This document shows, piece after piece, positions 1 to 5,505 of a stretch of 5,505 nucleotides of DNA. Both the position numbers and the translations under genes were made by a program. Source of the DNA: an uncultured Spirochaetaceae bacterium (GTDB lineage: Bacteria; Spirochaetota; Spirochaetia; Treponematales; UBA12059); the NCBI GenBank assembly GCA_938004315.1, contig CALKWG010000437.1:1-5505 (forward strand), given 5' to 3'. Numbering within the stretch: the first letter of the stretch is position 1; the number at the start of each line of letters is the position of its first letter. A model generated the notes under the pieces. The model did not search any database and was not told where the DNA came from. It saw nothing but the letters and a program-made list of their open reading frames with translations.

Positions 1-644
1 CCGTGGGCACCGGCGCCGCGCTCAAGCTCGGCGAGAACGCCGACGCCGACGTGGTACTCGTGCACGCCCGCGCCCTTGAGGACGCCTTCATGGCCAACGG
101 CCACGGCGCGGAGCGGCGCGACGTCATGTACAACGACTTCATCGTCATAGGCCCGGCCGCCGACCCGGCCGGCCTCAAGGGCGCCAAGGACGCGGTCGAG
201 GCCTTTAGGAAACTCGACGCGGCCGGCCGCGAGCGCGGAACCGCCTTCGTCTCCCGCGGCGACAACTCCGGCACGCACGTGATGGAGAAGGACACCTGGA
301 AGAAGGCCGGCGTAGCCCCGGCCGGCGCTTGGTACAAGGAAGCCGGCCAGGGCATGGAGCAGGTCATCATCATGGCCGACGGCTTGGCCGGCTACGCCTT
401 GAGCGACCGCGCGACCTGGCTGGCGACCAAGGACAAGACCAAGCTGGCTATCGTCTTCGAGGGCGACCCGGCCCTCTTCAACCCCTACGGCGTCATCACC
501 GTGAACTCGGCTAAGAATCCCGCCATCAACGCGGCCGGCGCCAAGGCCTACCTGGACTGGCTCACGAGCGGGCGCGGCCAGCGCCTGATCAGCGACTATA
601 AGATGGGCGGGCAGACGCTCTTCTTCCCGAACTACAAGCCCTGA
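1..644 (+). CDS. tupA: TupA-type tungstate ABC transporter substrate-binding protein, partial (N-terminus outside window)
   Basis: This periplasmic or lipid-anchored protein captures tungstate (possibly molybdate) and delivers it to the TupBC importer. The reading frame is open from base 3, and the first visible residues, VGTGAALKLGENADADVVL, match the interior of TupA proteins. The GTG at base 3 is therefore an internal valine and not the start. The signal peptide and the N-terminal oxyanion motif (TTTS in the family) would lie to the left of the window. Visible family hallmarks, numbered from base 3, are RRDVMYNDF near residues 38-46, SRGDNSGTH at 84-92 with Arg85 at the place of the arginine known to contact the anion in TupA, the WYKEAGQGM segment, and DPALFNPYGV. 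The C-terminus ends normally with a LFFPNYKP-like tail and TGA at 642-644. The gene is followed 4 bases later by tupB. A ModA or WtpA assignment is less likely, because the LVHAR and SRGDNSGTH motifs and the pairing with TupB point to Tup. Confidence 0.93.
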   Translation, partial: VGTGAALKLGENADADVVLVHARALEDAFMANGHGAERRDVMYNDFIVIGPAADPAGLKGAKDAVEAFRKLDAAGRERGTAFVSRGDNSGTHVMEKDTWKKAGVAPAGAWYKEAGQGMEQVIIMADGLAGYALSDRATWLATKDKTKLAIVFEGDPALFNPYGVITVNSAKNPAINAAGAKAYLDWLTSGRGQRLISDYKMGGQTLFFPNYKP

Positions 645-648
645 TAGC

Positions 649-1326
649 ATGGGGGCCTTGGCCGAAGCCTGGGCCCTCCTTTCGGGGGGCGACCGGGAAA
701 CCTGGTGGACGATACTCAACACCCTGCGCTTCTCGGCGTGGTCCACGACGCTCTCTTTCCTTCCCGGAGCCCCCCTCGGGGCCGCGCTCTATCTGGGGCG
801 CTTCCGCGGCAAGCGGGCGGCGGTGTCGCTCCTCAACGCCACCATGGCCGTGCCCACGGTCGTGGTGGGCCTCTTCGTCTACTCCATGATCTCGCGCTCC
901 GGCCCCCTAGGGGGCCTGGGATTCCTCTATGCCCCCGGCGGCGTCGTGGCCGGGCAGTCCGTCCTGGCCCTGCCGCTGGTCGCCGCCATGACCTTTACGG
1001 GCCTACAGAAGCTGGACCCGCGCTACCACGAGACCCTCCTGGCCTTAGGCGCCGGCCCCATGCGGCGATTGGCCGCCATCCTGCGCGAAGGGCGCTTCGT
1101 ACTCCTGCAGGCGCTCCTGGGCGCCTTCGGCCGCGTGACCGGCGAGGTCGGCGTCTCCATGATGCTGGGCGGCAACATCCGTTGGTACACCCGCACCATG
1201 ACCACGACCATAGCCTTGGACGCCGGCAAGGGAGAATTCGAGCGGGCGCTGTCCTTGGGCATCACGCTCCTGGCTATAGCGCTGCTCGTTAACTTCCTAT
1301 CTCATTTGGCGGTGTTCGATGAGTAA
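649..1326 (+). CDS. tupB: TupB-type tungstate ABC transporter permease
   Basis: This inner-membrane permease of the importer has 225 aa, close to the usual TupB length of about 230. I see about five hydrophobic segments, near residues 28-49, 59-81, 98-118, 150-173 and 200-220. The cytoplasmic coupling loop (EAA-type) is at about 128-141, where ETLLALGAGPMRRL carries the conserved Gly. It is followed by GRVTGEVGVSMMLGGNI (161-177), a signature of TupB permeases. The loop at 82-98 (SRSGPLGGLGFLYAPGG) is also typical. The ATG at 649 is 4 bases after the tupA stop and has no strong Shine-Dalgarno sequence, so translation probably depends on coupling to tupA. The 3' end overlaps the likely tupC start by 8 bases. 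The assignment is strong at family level; specificity for tungstate over molybdate is inferred from the family. Confidence 0.93.
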   Translation: MGALAEAWALLSGGDRETWWTILNTLRFSAWSTTLSFLPGAPLGAALYLGRFRGKRAAVSLLNATMAVPTVVVGLFVYSMISRSGPLGGLGFLYAPGGVVAGQSVLALPLVAAMTFTGLQKLDPRYHETLLALGAGPMRRLAAILREGRFVLLQALLGAFGRVTGEVGVSMMLGGNIRWYTRTMTTTIALDAGKGEFERALSLGITLLAIALLVNFLSHLAVFDE

Positions 1327-1975
1327 GATAAAGGTTATGCCCCTTTACGTGGCGCGCGGCCTTTCGTTCAGCTACGACCGTAAGCCCGCCCTCCGCTCGG
1401 TCTCCGCCGTCATCGAGCCGGGTCGCTCGGCCGCCCTGACCGGCCCCAACGGCTCGGGCAAGACCACCTTCCTTAAGCTCTTAGCCGGGCTCGTCGGGCC
1501 GTACCGAGGCAGCCTCCTCTTTATGGGCCGCGAGCTTTCCGAGGCCCGGGGCCTGCGCGGCAAGGCCATGTACCTGCACCAGCACCCGGTGATGTTCCGC
1601 GGCAGCGTGCGCGACAATATCGCCTATCCGCTGCGCCTTCGGCGCGTCGGGCGGGACGAGGCGGCCGCTAAGGCGGAGGCGCTGGCGGCCGAGTTCGGCC
1701 TCTCGGGGCTCCTAGACCGCCAGGCTAATAGGCTCTCGGGCGGCGAGACCCAGCGCGTCGCCCTGGTACGCGCCCTCATCACCGGCGCCAAGACCCTGCT
1801 CCTGGACGAGCCGACGTCGAGCATGGACGCGGGGAGCGTCGCCTTAGTCACGGAAGCCCTGGCGGCGCTCAAGGCGCGCGGCCTCAATCTCATATTCAGC
1901 GCCCACGACGAAGAGCTCGTGCGCGCCTTGGCCGACCGGGAGCTACGCTTCTCGGCCGGCGCCCTGGAGGAGTAA
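1319..1975 (+). CDS. tupC: TupC-type tungstate ABC transporter ATP-binding protein
   Basis: This cytoplasmic ATPase powers the TupAB importer. All ABC motifs are present in a 218-aa protein: Walker A GPNGSGKTT (42-50), Q-loop Gln88 in LHQHPVMF, signature LSGGETQR (139-146), Walker B TLLLDE (159-164), D-loop SSMD (167-170) and switch His196 in SAHDEE. The protein is a bare nucleotide-binding domain without the C-terminal TOBE domain of ModC, as is usual for TupC. It could therefore not sense molybdate through such a domain. Two starts are possible. ATG 1319 overlaps the tupB end by 8 bases as ATGAGTAA, with only a weak GGCGG upstream. ATG 1337 would give 212 aa and lies 10 bases after tupB. 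I prefer 1319 because the overlap would couple the two genes. It is followed 2 bases later by moeA. Confidence 0.92.
   Translation: MSKIKVMPLYVARGLSFSYDRKPALRSVSAVIEPGRSAALTGPNGSGKTTFLKLLAGLVGPYRGSLLFMGRELSEARGLRGKAMYLHQHPVMFRGSVRDNIAYPLRLRRVGRDEAAAKAEALAAEFGLSGLLDRQANRLSGGETQRVALVRALITGAKTLLLDEPTSSMDAGSVALVTEALAALKARGLNLIFSAHDEELVRALADRELRFSAGALEE
1966..1972 (+). promoter_or_regulatory. Ribosome binding site of moeA
   Basis: GGAGGAG lies inside the last codons of tupC, 5 bases before the ATG at 1978. It supports that start over the in-frame ATG at 1993, whose upstream bases show no comparable site. Confidence 0.7.
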
Positions 1976-1977
1976 CG

Positions 1978-3267
1978 ATGGGCGAGACGCTCATGCACCC
2001 CGACGAGGCCATCGCGCTCGTCCTGTCCTTCGCGCGCCCCGCCGAGGGCGAAGCGCGCGGGCGAGAGCCCGCGACGGAGACGGTAGCTTTGGCCGAGGCC
2101 CTCGGGCGCGTCCTGGCGGCGCCCGTCGCCGGGCGCGTCGACCAGCCGCCCTTCGATAAATCGGCCATGGACGGCTGGGCCTGGCGGCCCGCCGACGCGG
2201 CCGAGGAGGCTACGGGCCTTCCCGCCAGCCCGCTCCGCGCCCGCGAGGTGATAGCCGCCGGCGACGCGCCGGCGGCGCCCCTGATCGGCGGGGAGACGGC
2301 CAAGATCATGACCGGCGCCCCCCTGCCCCCCGGGGCGACCCGGGTGCAGCGAGTCGAATGGGCCGAGGAGCTCGGCGAGCCGGGCTCGGGTTCGCGCGTC
2401 CGTTTCACGAAGGCCGAGGGCATCGACAACGTCATACGACGCGGCGAGAACGCCATGGCCGGCGATATTATTTTAACGCCGCGACACCTGCGGGCGCAGG
2501 ACCTGGCCATACTCGCCGCCGACGGTCGCGCGGAGGTCGAGGTCGCCCGGCGGCCGGTCGTCGGCGTCTTCTCCACCGGGACGGAGCTGGCCGAGCCCGG
2601 CTCGCCGCTTAAGCCCGGGCGAATCTACGACTCGAACCGCGCCCAGCTCCTGGCCCAGCTGGCCGGCGCGCCCTGCCTCACCCGCGACCTGGGCTCCCTG
2701 CCCGACGACTACGAGGCGACCTACGCCTCGCTCCGCGACGCGCTCGCCTCCTGCGACCTGGTCGTGCTCTCGGGCGGCGTGTCCATGGGCGACTTCGACT
2801 ACGTGCCCCGCGCGCTCAAGGCCGCCGGCGTGCGCGAGCTCTTCCACGGCGTGGCGATGAAGCCGGGTAAGCCCACCTTCTTCGGCGTCCTGGAGGCGGC
2901 GCCGGCGGACGGCGGCGCGGCCGGGCGGCCCGGCCGCCGCGCCTTCGTCTTCGGCCTGCCGGGCAACCCCGTCAGCGTCTTCGTCAATACCGAGCTCCTC
3001 GTGAAGCCCCTGGTCTACGCCCTGCAGGGCCTGGCCCGGGAAGGCGCCGAGCTGATCCTGCCGGCCGCCGAGGCGATCCGCCGCAAGGGCACCGATCGCG
3101 TCGAGTTCCTGCCGGTGGCTATCGGCCCCGAGGGCGCGAAGGCGATACGCTACGGCGGCTCCTCGGCCATCCAGGCCCTGGCCGACGCCGACGGCTTCTG
3201 CCGCCTGGAGCTCGGTCAGTCCGAAGTCCGCGAGGGGGAGAGGGTCCGTGTTCGACTCGTTCGGTAG
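1978..3267 (+). CDS. moeA: Molybdopterin molybdenumtransferase MoeA
   Basis: MoeA hydrolyses adenylylated molybdopterin and inserts molybdate or tungstate, the last step of basic cofactor assembly in the cytoplasm. The 429-aa protein has the normal MoeA length and motif order: PPFDKSAMDGWA (57-68), IMTGAPLPPGA (110-120), RRGENAMAGD (154-163), VVGVFSTGTEL (194-204) followed by GRIYDSNR, LVVLSGGVSMGDFDYV (261-276), VAMKPGKPTFFG (292-303) and FGLPGNPVSVFV (325-336). The C-terminal domain IV shows GGSSAIQALADADGF starting near 393. Residues 308-321 form a Gly/Ala/Arg-rich linker, longer than I would expect, encoded by a GC inverted repeat. The start at 1978 is supported by GGAGGAG. The 3' end overlaps moaA by 20 bases. 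Direct linkage to tupABC fits an enzyme that consumes the imported anion. Some archaea and bacteria use a separate MoeA paralogue for tungsten; sequence alone does not tell which metal this one prefers. Confidence 0.96.
   Translation: MGETLMHPDEAIALVLSFARPAEGEARGREPATETVALAEALGRVLAAPVAGRVDQPPFDKSAMDGWAWRPADAAEEATGLPASPLRAREVIAAGDAPAAPLIGGETAKIMTGAPLPPGATRVQRVEWAEELGEPGSGSRVRFTKAEGIDNVIRRGENAMAGDIILTPRHLRAQDLAILAADGRAEVEVARRPVVGVFSTGTELAEPGSPLKPGRIYDSNRAQLLAQLAGAPCLTRDLGSLPDDYEATYASLRDALASCDLVVLSGGVSMGDFDYVPRALKAAGVRELFHGVAMKPGKPTFFGVLEAAPADGGAAGRPGRRAFVFGLPGNPVSVFVNTELLVKPLVYALQGLAREGAELILPAAEAIRRKGTDRVEFLPVAIGPEGAKAIRYGGSSAIQALADADGFCRLELGQSEVREGERVRVRLVR
2911..2943 (+). repeat. GC-only imperfect inverted repeat inside moeA
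   Basis: Two 15-base arms (2911-2925 and 2929-2943) flank a CGG loop. 13 of 15 positions pair, and the nine innermost pairs are uninterrupted. The repeat encodes GGAAGRPGRRA in a variable linker of MoeA (residues 312-322). It could form a strong mRNA hairpin but may simply result from GC-rich low-complexity coding. Confidence 0.6.
3233..3240 (+). promoter_or_regulatory. Ribosome binding site of moaA
   Basis: AGGGGGAG within the end of moeA lies 7 bases before GTG 3248. It supports a GTG start inside the moeA coding region. The resulting N-terminus, (M)FDSFGREIYYLRIS, is where MoaA proteins normally begin. Confidence 0.65.
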
Positions 3268-4045
3268 GGAGATCTATTACCTGCGCATCTCGGTCACCGA
3301 CCGCTGCAACCTGCGCTGCTCGTACTGCATGCCCGAGGAGGGCGTCCCCTGGCTGCCCCACGATCGTATCCTAAGCCTGGAGCGCATGGCCGAGGTCGCC
3401 CGGGCGGCTGCGCGAATGGGCTTCTATAAAGTACGGATCACCGGCGGGGAGCCCCTCGTCCGCAAGGGCGTCGTCGACTTCGTGTCGATGCTGTCCGCCG
3501 TCCGTGATATTAAGACCATCGGCATGACCACGAACGGCACCCTGCTCGCGCCCTTCGCCGCCGAGCTCAAGGCGCGGGGCCTAGGCTCGGTGAACGTATC
3601 CTTGGACACCATGGACGAGGAACGTTATAGGGTCTTGACGCGAGGCGGCCGGCTCGCCGACGCCCTGGCGGGCGTCGAGGCGGCCCGGGAGGCGGGCCTC
3701 CCGGTCAAGCTCAACGCCGTGGTCGGCGAGGGCGACGACCCGGCGGAGCTGCGCGCGGTAGAGGCCTTCGCGGCGGCTGTCGGCGCGACGGTGCAGACCA
3801 TACGGCGCTATCGCCTGGACGAGCCCAAGGCCGACGACGAGCGCTACGCCCGCCCGGCGCCCTGCGCGCTCTGCGACCGCATCAGGCTCCTGGCCACGGG
3901 CGAGCTCAAGCCCTGCCTGCACGGCGACGCCTCGGTACCGGTCGACTTTAGCGACATAGAAGGCAGCATACGCCGCTGCGTGGGCCTAAAGCCCGCCTGC
4001 GGCCAGGCCGCGAGCGAGCACCTCGTGAGCGCGATAGGGGGATAA
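3248..4045 (+). CDS. moaA: GTP 3',8-cyclase MoaA (short form)
   Basis: This radical SAM enzyme converts GTP to 3',8-cyclo-7,8-dihydro-GTP, the first step of molybdopterin synthesis. The N-terminal cluster motif is CNLRCSYC with Cys20, Cys24 and Cys27, preceded by LRISVTDR; the SAM-binding GGEP is at 66-69; MTTNGTLL and NVSLDTMDEERY follow. The C-terminal [4Fe-4S] set is intact (Cys206, Cys209, Cys223, spacing CxxC-x13-C) with Arg211 and Arg213 at the positions of the known GTP-contacting arginines. The protein ends in the Gly-Gly needed for MoaA activity. At 265 aa it is much shorter than the usual 320-340. Compared with the S. aureus enzyme from memory, about 50 residues are missing between the two cysteine sets and about 20 after the last cysteine. 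The frame is continuous, so this looks like a compact variant and not a broken gene. The GTG start overlaps moeA by 20 bases; moaC follows after 2 bases. Confidence 0.93.
   Translation: MFDSFGREIYYLRISVTDRCNLRCSYCMPEEGVPWLPHDRILSLERMAEVARAAARMGFYKVRITGGEPLVRKGVVDFVSMLSAVRDIKTIGMTTNGTLLAPFAAELKARGLGSVNVSLDTMDEERYRVLTRGGRLADALAGVEAAREAGLPVKLNAVVGEGDDPAELRAVEAFAAAVGATVQTIRRYRLDEPKADDERYARPAPCALCDRIRLLATGELKPCLHGDASVPVDFSDIEGSIRRCVGLKPACGQAASEHLVSAIGG
4036..4042 (+). promoter_or_regulatory. Ribosome binding site of moaC
   Basis: AGGGGGA, formed by the codons for the terminal Ile-Gly-Gly of MoaA, lies 5 bases before the ATG at 4048. The same bases thus encode the functional Gly-Gly tail and serve as the likely ribosome site for moaC. 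Confidence 0.6.
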
Positions 4046-4047
4046 GG

Positions 4048-4524
4048 ATGGCGACGACGGATAGGCTCACCCACGTGGACGGCGCGGGGCGGGCGAGCAT
4101 GGTGGACGTATCGGACAAGCCGCGGGTCAAGCGCACGGCGCGCGCCGCCTGCAGCGTCTATATGGCGGCCTCGACCCTGGCGCTCATACGACAGAACGGC
4201 ATGGCCAAGGGCGACGTGATCGCGACGGCCAGGATAGCCGGGATCATGGCGGCCAAGAGGACCGCCGAGCTGATCCCGCTGTGCCACAACATAGAGATCG
4301 ACCGCGTGGCCCTCGAGTTCGAGCTCAAGGACGACCGCGTCGACATCGAGTCCCTGGCCGTCTGCGTGGACAAGACGGGCATCGAGATGGAGGCCCTGAC
4401 CGCCGCGAGCGTCGCGGCCTTGACGATCTGGGACATGTGCAAGGCGGTCGATAAGAACCTGCGCGTGGACGGGCTCAGGCTCCTGTCCAAGACTAAGGAA
4501 GAGGCGAAGGGGGCGAGCGCATGA
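4048..4524 (+). CDS. moaC: Cyclic pyranopterin monophosphate synthase MoaC
   Basis: MoaC rearranges the MoaA product to cyclic pyranopterin monophosphate. The 158-aa length is standard. Conserved blocks are LTHVDGAGRASMVDVSDK (7-24), the KGDVIATARIAGIMAAKRT segment (54-72), ELIPLCHNIEID (74-85) and a block starting TGIEMEALTAAS and running through IWDMCKAVDK (127-136). Asp129 and Lys132 fall where the catalytic pair Asp128/Lys131 of E. coli MoaC lies, and His80 is in the conserved LCH. No insertion or missing residue is apparent. The gene lies 2 bases after moaA, so the enzymes for the first two pathway steps are made side by side. It overlaps the following MOSC gene by the 4-base ATGA junction, typical of translational coupling. 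Confidence 0.97.
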   Translation: MATTDRLTHVDGAGRASMVDVSDKPRVKRTARAACSVYMAASTLALIRQNGMAKGDVIATARIAGIMAAKRTAELIPLCHNIEIDRVALEFELKDDRVDIESLAVCVDKTGIEMEALTAASVAALTIWDMCKAVDKNLRVDGLRLLSKTKEEAKGASA

Positions 4525-4985
4525 GCGACGGCGCGACGAAATACGAAGGCGAGTTTTCTATCATCTCCATCAACACCTCGGCCGGGGTCGGCGTCCGCAA
4601 GGATCCGGCCGGCCGCGTGGAGCTCAGGCCCGAGCACGGCATCGTGGGGGACGCGCACGCCAAGGACTGGCACCGCCAAATATCGCTCCTAGCCGACGAG
4701 GACATCGAGGCCATGCGCGGCAAGGGCGTGGAGCTCGACCCCGGCATCTTCGCCGAGAACGTCACCACGCGCGGCGTGGCGCTCTCGCGCCTGCCGGTCG
4801 GCACCAAGCTCTTTATCGGCGAGGCGGAGCTCGAGGTCACGCAGATCGGCAAGGAATGCCACCACGGCTGCGCCATCTTTCAGACGGTCGGCGACTGCGT
4901 GATGCCGCGCAAGGGCATCTTCGCCAAGGTGATCAAGGGAGGCTGGGTCAGCCATGAGAGTCGCTGTCGTTACCGTATCGGATAG
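4521..4985 (+). CDS. MOSC domain-containing protein of a cofactor operon
   Basis: This 154-aa protein is a stand-alone MOSC domain (from the C-terminus of molybdenum cofactor sulfurases), a beta-rich fold thought to bind the cofactor and carry sulfur on a conserved cysteine. Visible blocks are IISINTSAGVGVRK (14-27), ELRPEHGIVGDAH (34-46), HRQISLL (51-57), GIFAENVTTRGVALSRLPVG (75-94) and VTQIGKECHHGC (106-117), followed by FQTVGDCVMPRKGIFAKVIKGG. Candidate sulfur-carrying cysteines are Cys113, Cys117 and Cys126. The ATG at 4521 overlaps the moaC stop, with AAGGGGG at 4507-4513 as ribosome site. The last ten residues overlap the mogA coding region in another frame and do not resemble the usual acidic GDEI-like MOSC ending. 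The precise function of such small MOSC proteins is not established; the role here is inferred from its place between moaC and mogA. Confidence 0.9.
   Translation: MSDGATKYEGEFSIISINTSAGVGVRKDPAGRVELRPEHGIVGDAHAKDWHRQISLLADEDIEAMRGKGVELDPGIFAENVTTRGVALSRLPVGTKLFIGEAELEVTQIGKECHHGCAIFQTVGDCVMPRKGIFAKVIKGGWVSHESRCRYRIG
4935..4942 (+). promoter_or_regulatory. Ribosome binding site of mogA
   Basis: AAGGGAGG is the best Shine-Dalgarno match in the window. It lies inside the MOSC gene, 11 bases before ATG 4954, a slightly long spacing. It supports independent or coupled initiation of mogA within the MOSC reading frame. Confidence 0.65.
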
Positions 4986-5481
4986 GGCCAGCCGCGGGGA
5001 GTACGAAGACCGCTCGGGCCCGGCGCTGGAGGCCGCGCTGCGCGATGCCTACGAGGCCGCCCGCGCGGCGGCGACGTCCGACGGCCGCGGCCATGGCCAC
5101 GGAGCCCCGTCGCGAGACCTGGGGATCTCGCGGGCCGTCGTGCCCGACGAGCGCGAGGCTATCTTGGCCGCGCTCGTCTCGTTCGAGGCGTTCGACTGGA
5201 TTTTCACCACCGGCGGCACCGGACCCGCGCCTCGCGACGTGACGCCCGAGGCCACCCTCGCCTTCATAGACCGGCAGCTGCCCGGCCTGGCCGAATACCT
5301 GCGGCTTGAATCGTTGAAGGAGACGACGCACGCGGTCTTTAGCCGCGGCGTCGCCGGCATGAAGGGGAACTGCTACGTCGTGAACGCGCCCGGCAGCGTC
5401 AAGGCCGCCGCGCTCTGCGGCCGGATTTTCGGACCGCTCTTGGCGCACGGCCGGGCCATGGCCCGCGGCGAGGGGCACTAG
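4954..5481 (+). CDS. mogA: Molybdopterin adenylyltransferase MogA/MoaB family
   Basis: The enzyme activates molybdopterin with ATP to MPT-AMP, the substrate for MoeA. In this 175-aa protein the N-terminus VAVVTVSDRASRGEYEDRSG is diagnostic. VVPDEREAI is at 62-70, and FTTGGTGPAPRDVTPEAT (84-101) is the molybdopterin-binding signature. LPGLAEYLR (109-117), HAVFSRGVAGMKGN (126-139) and NAPGSVKAA (144-152) follow. Asp65 and Asp95 occupy the places of the catalytic Asp49 and Asp82 of E. coli MogA. Residues about 37-55 (RAAATSDGRGHGHGAPSRD) form an insertion rich in Ala, Gly and His that typical MogA lacks. The gene starts 32 bases before the end of the MOSC gene in a different frame. MogA and MoaB proteins are hard to tell apart by sequence; adenylyltransferase activity is the family expectation. 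The stop is TAG at 5479-5481. Confidence 0.94.
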   Translation: MRVAVVTVSDRASRGEYEDRSGPALEAALRDAYEAARAAATSDGRGHGHGAPSRDLGISRAVVPDEREAILAALVSFEAFDWIFTTGGTGPAPRDVTPEATLAFIDRQLPGLAEYLRLESLKETTHAVFSRGVAGMKGNCYVVNAPGSVKAAALCGRIFGPLLAHGRAMARGEGH

Positions 5482-5505
5482 GCGGCGTCCGCGCGCGGGC
5501 GGCGG

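Noticed and set aside
3..5. GTG at the left edge as the start of tupA.
   Set aside because: The encoded VGTGAALKLGE is an internal, conserved part of TupA. A start here would lack the signal peptide and the first anion-binding motif.
901..916. Perfect 16-base palindrome GGCCCCCTAGGGGGCC in tupB, a possible operator or restriction-related site.
   Set aside because: It encodes the conserved SGPLGGLG loop of TupB-type permeases, so protein conservation plus GC-rich codons explains it. It lies in mid-gene, with no promoter nearby.
2464..2477. AT-rich islet GATATTATTTTAAC in moeA, resembling a -10 region in GC-rich DNA.
   Set aside because: It codes for DIIL after the conserved RRGENAMAG block; I see no matching -35 element and no gene start shortly downstream.
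1896..2576. Long open frame on the - strand (226 codons) across the tupC/moeA junction.
   Set aside because: It is antisense to well-conserved tupC and moeA, has an Arg/Ala/Ser-rich composition typical of reverse frames in GC-rich DNA, and shows no recognisable domain.
4948..5478. Long open frame on the - strand (176 codons) opposite mogA.
   Set aside because: It mirrors mogA almost exactly, has low-complexity Arg/Ala/Gly content and no motif. Long antisense frames are expected at this GC content.
5482..5505. GC-rich tail after mogA as a possible terminator.
   Set aside because: Only 24 bases are visible, with no clear stem followed by a T-run.

Overview
The window is a dense, GC-rich, one-direction stretch of bacterial DNA. 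It carries eight genes, all on the + strand and all part of one theme: uptake of tungstate (or molybdate) and synthesis of the pterin cofactor that holds the metal. No stretch lacks a gene. The gaps between genes are 2 to 4 bases, and four of the seven junctions overlap, so this reads as the inner part of a single operon whose promoter lies to the left of the window. The last 24 bases after the final stop hold nothing I can identify.

Left part (1-1975): a three-gene ABC importer of the Tup type. tupA is the binding protein and is cut at its N-terminus by the window edge; tupB is the permease and tupC the ATPase. Middle and right part (1978-5481): moeA, moaA, moaC, a MOSC-domain gene and mogA. 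MoaA and MoaC make cyclic pyranopterin monophosphate from GTP. MogA adenylylates molybdopterin and MoeA inserts the metal oxyanion. The MOSC protein is probably a sulfur- or cofactor-handling accessory. The step between (MPT synthase MoaD/MoaE and its activating enzyme) and any nucleotide attachment (MobA) are not in the window and must be encoded elsewhere or beyond its edges.

The inference from the layout is that metal import is expressed together with cofactor assembly. The Tup family suggests that tungsten is at least one intended metal, although the sequence alone cannot separate a tungsten cofactor from a molybdenum one.

Host: a high-GC bacterium with Shine-Dalgarno-led genes. Isoleucine ATA codons are more frequent than ATT in moaA and moaC, which is unusual for such GC content. 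The gene set is reminiscent of anaerobic, Deltaproteobacteria-like or uncultured lineages, but I cannot name a phylum from this sequence. I did not find a clearly new system. The points most worth a second look are an unusually short MoaA that keeps both Fe-S cysteine sets and the C-terminal Gly-Gly, the 32-base out-of-frame overlap of the MOSC gene with mogA, and a His/Gly-rich insertion in MogA.
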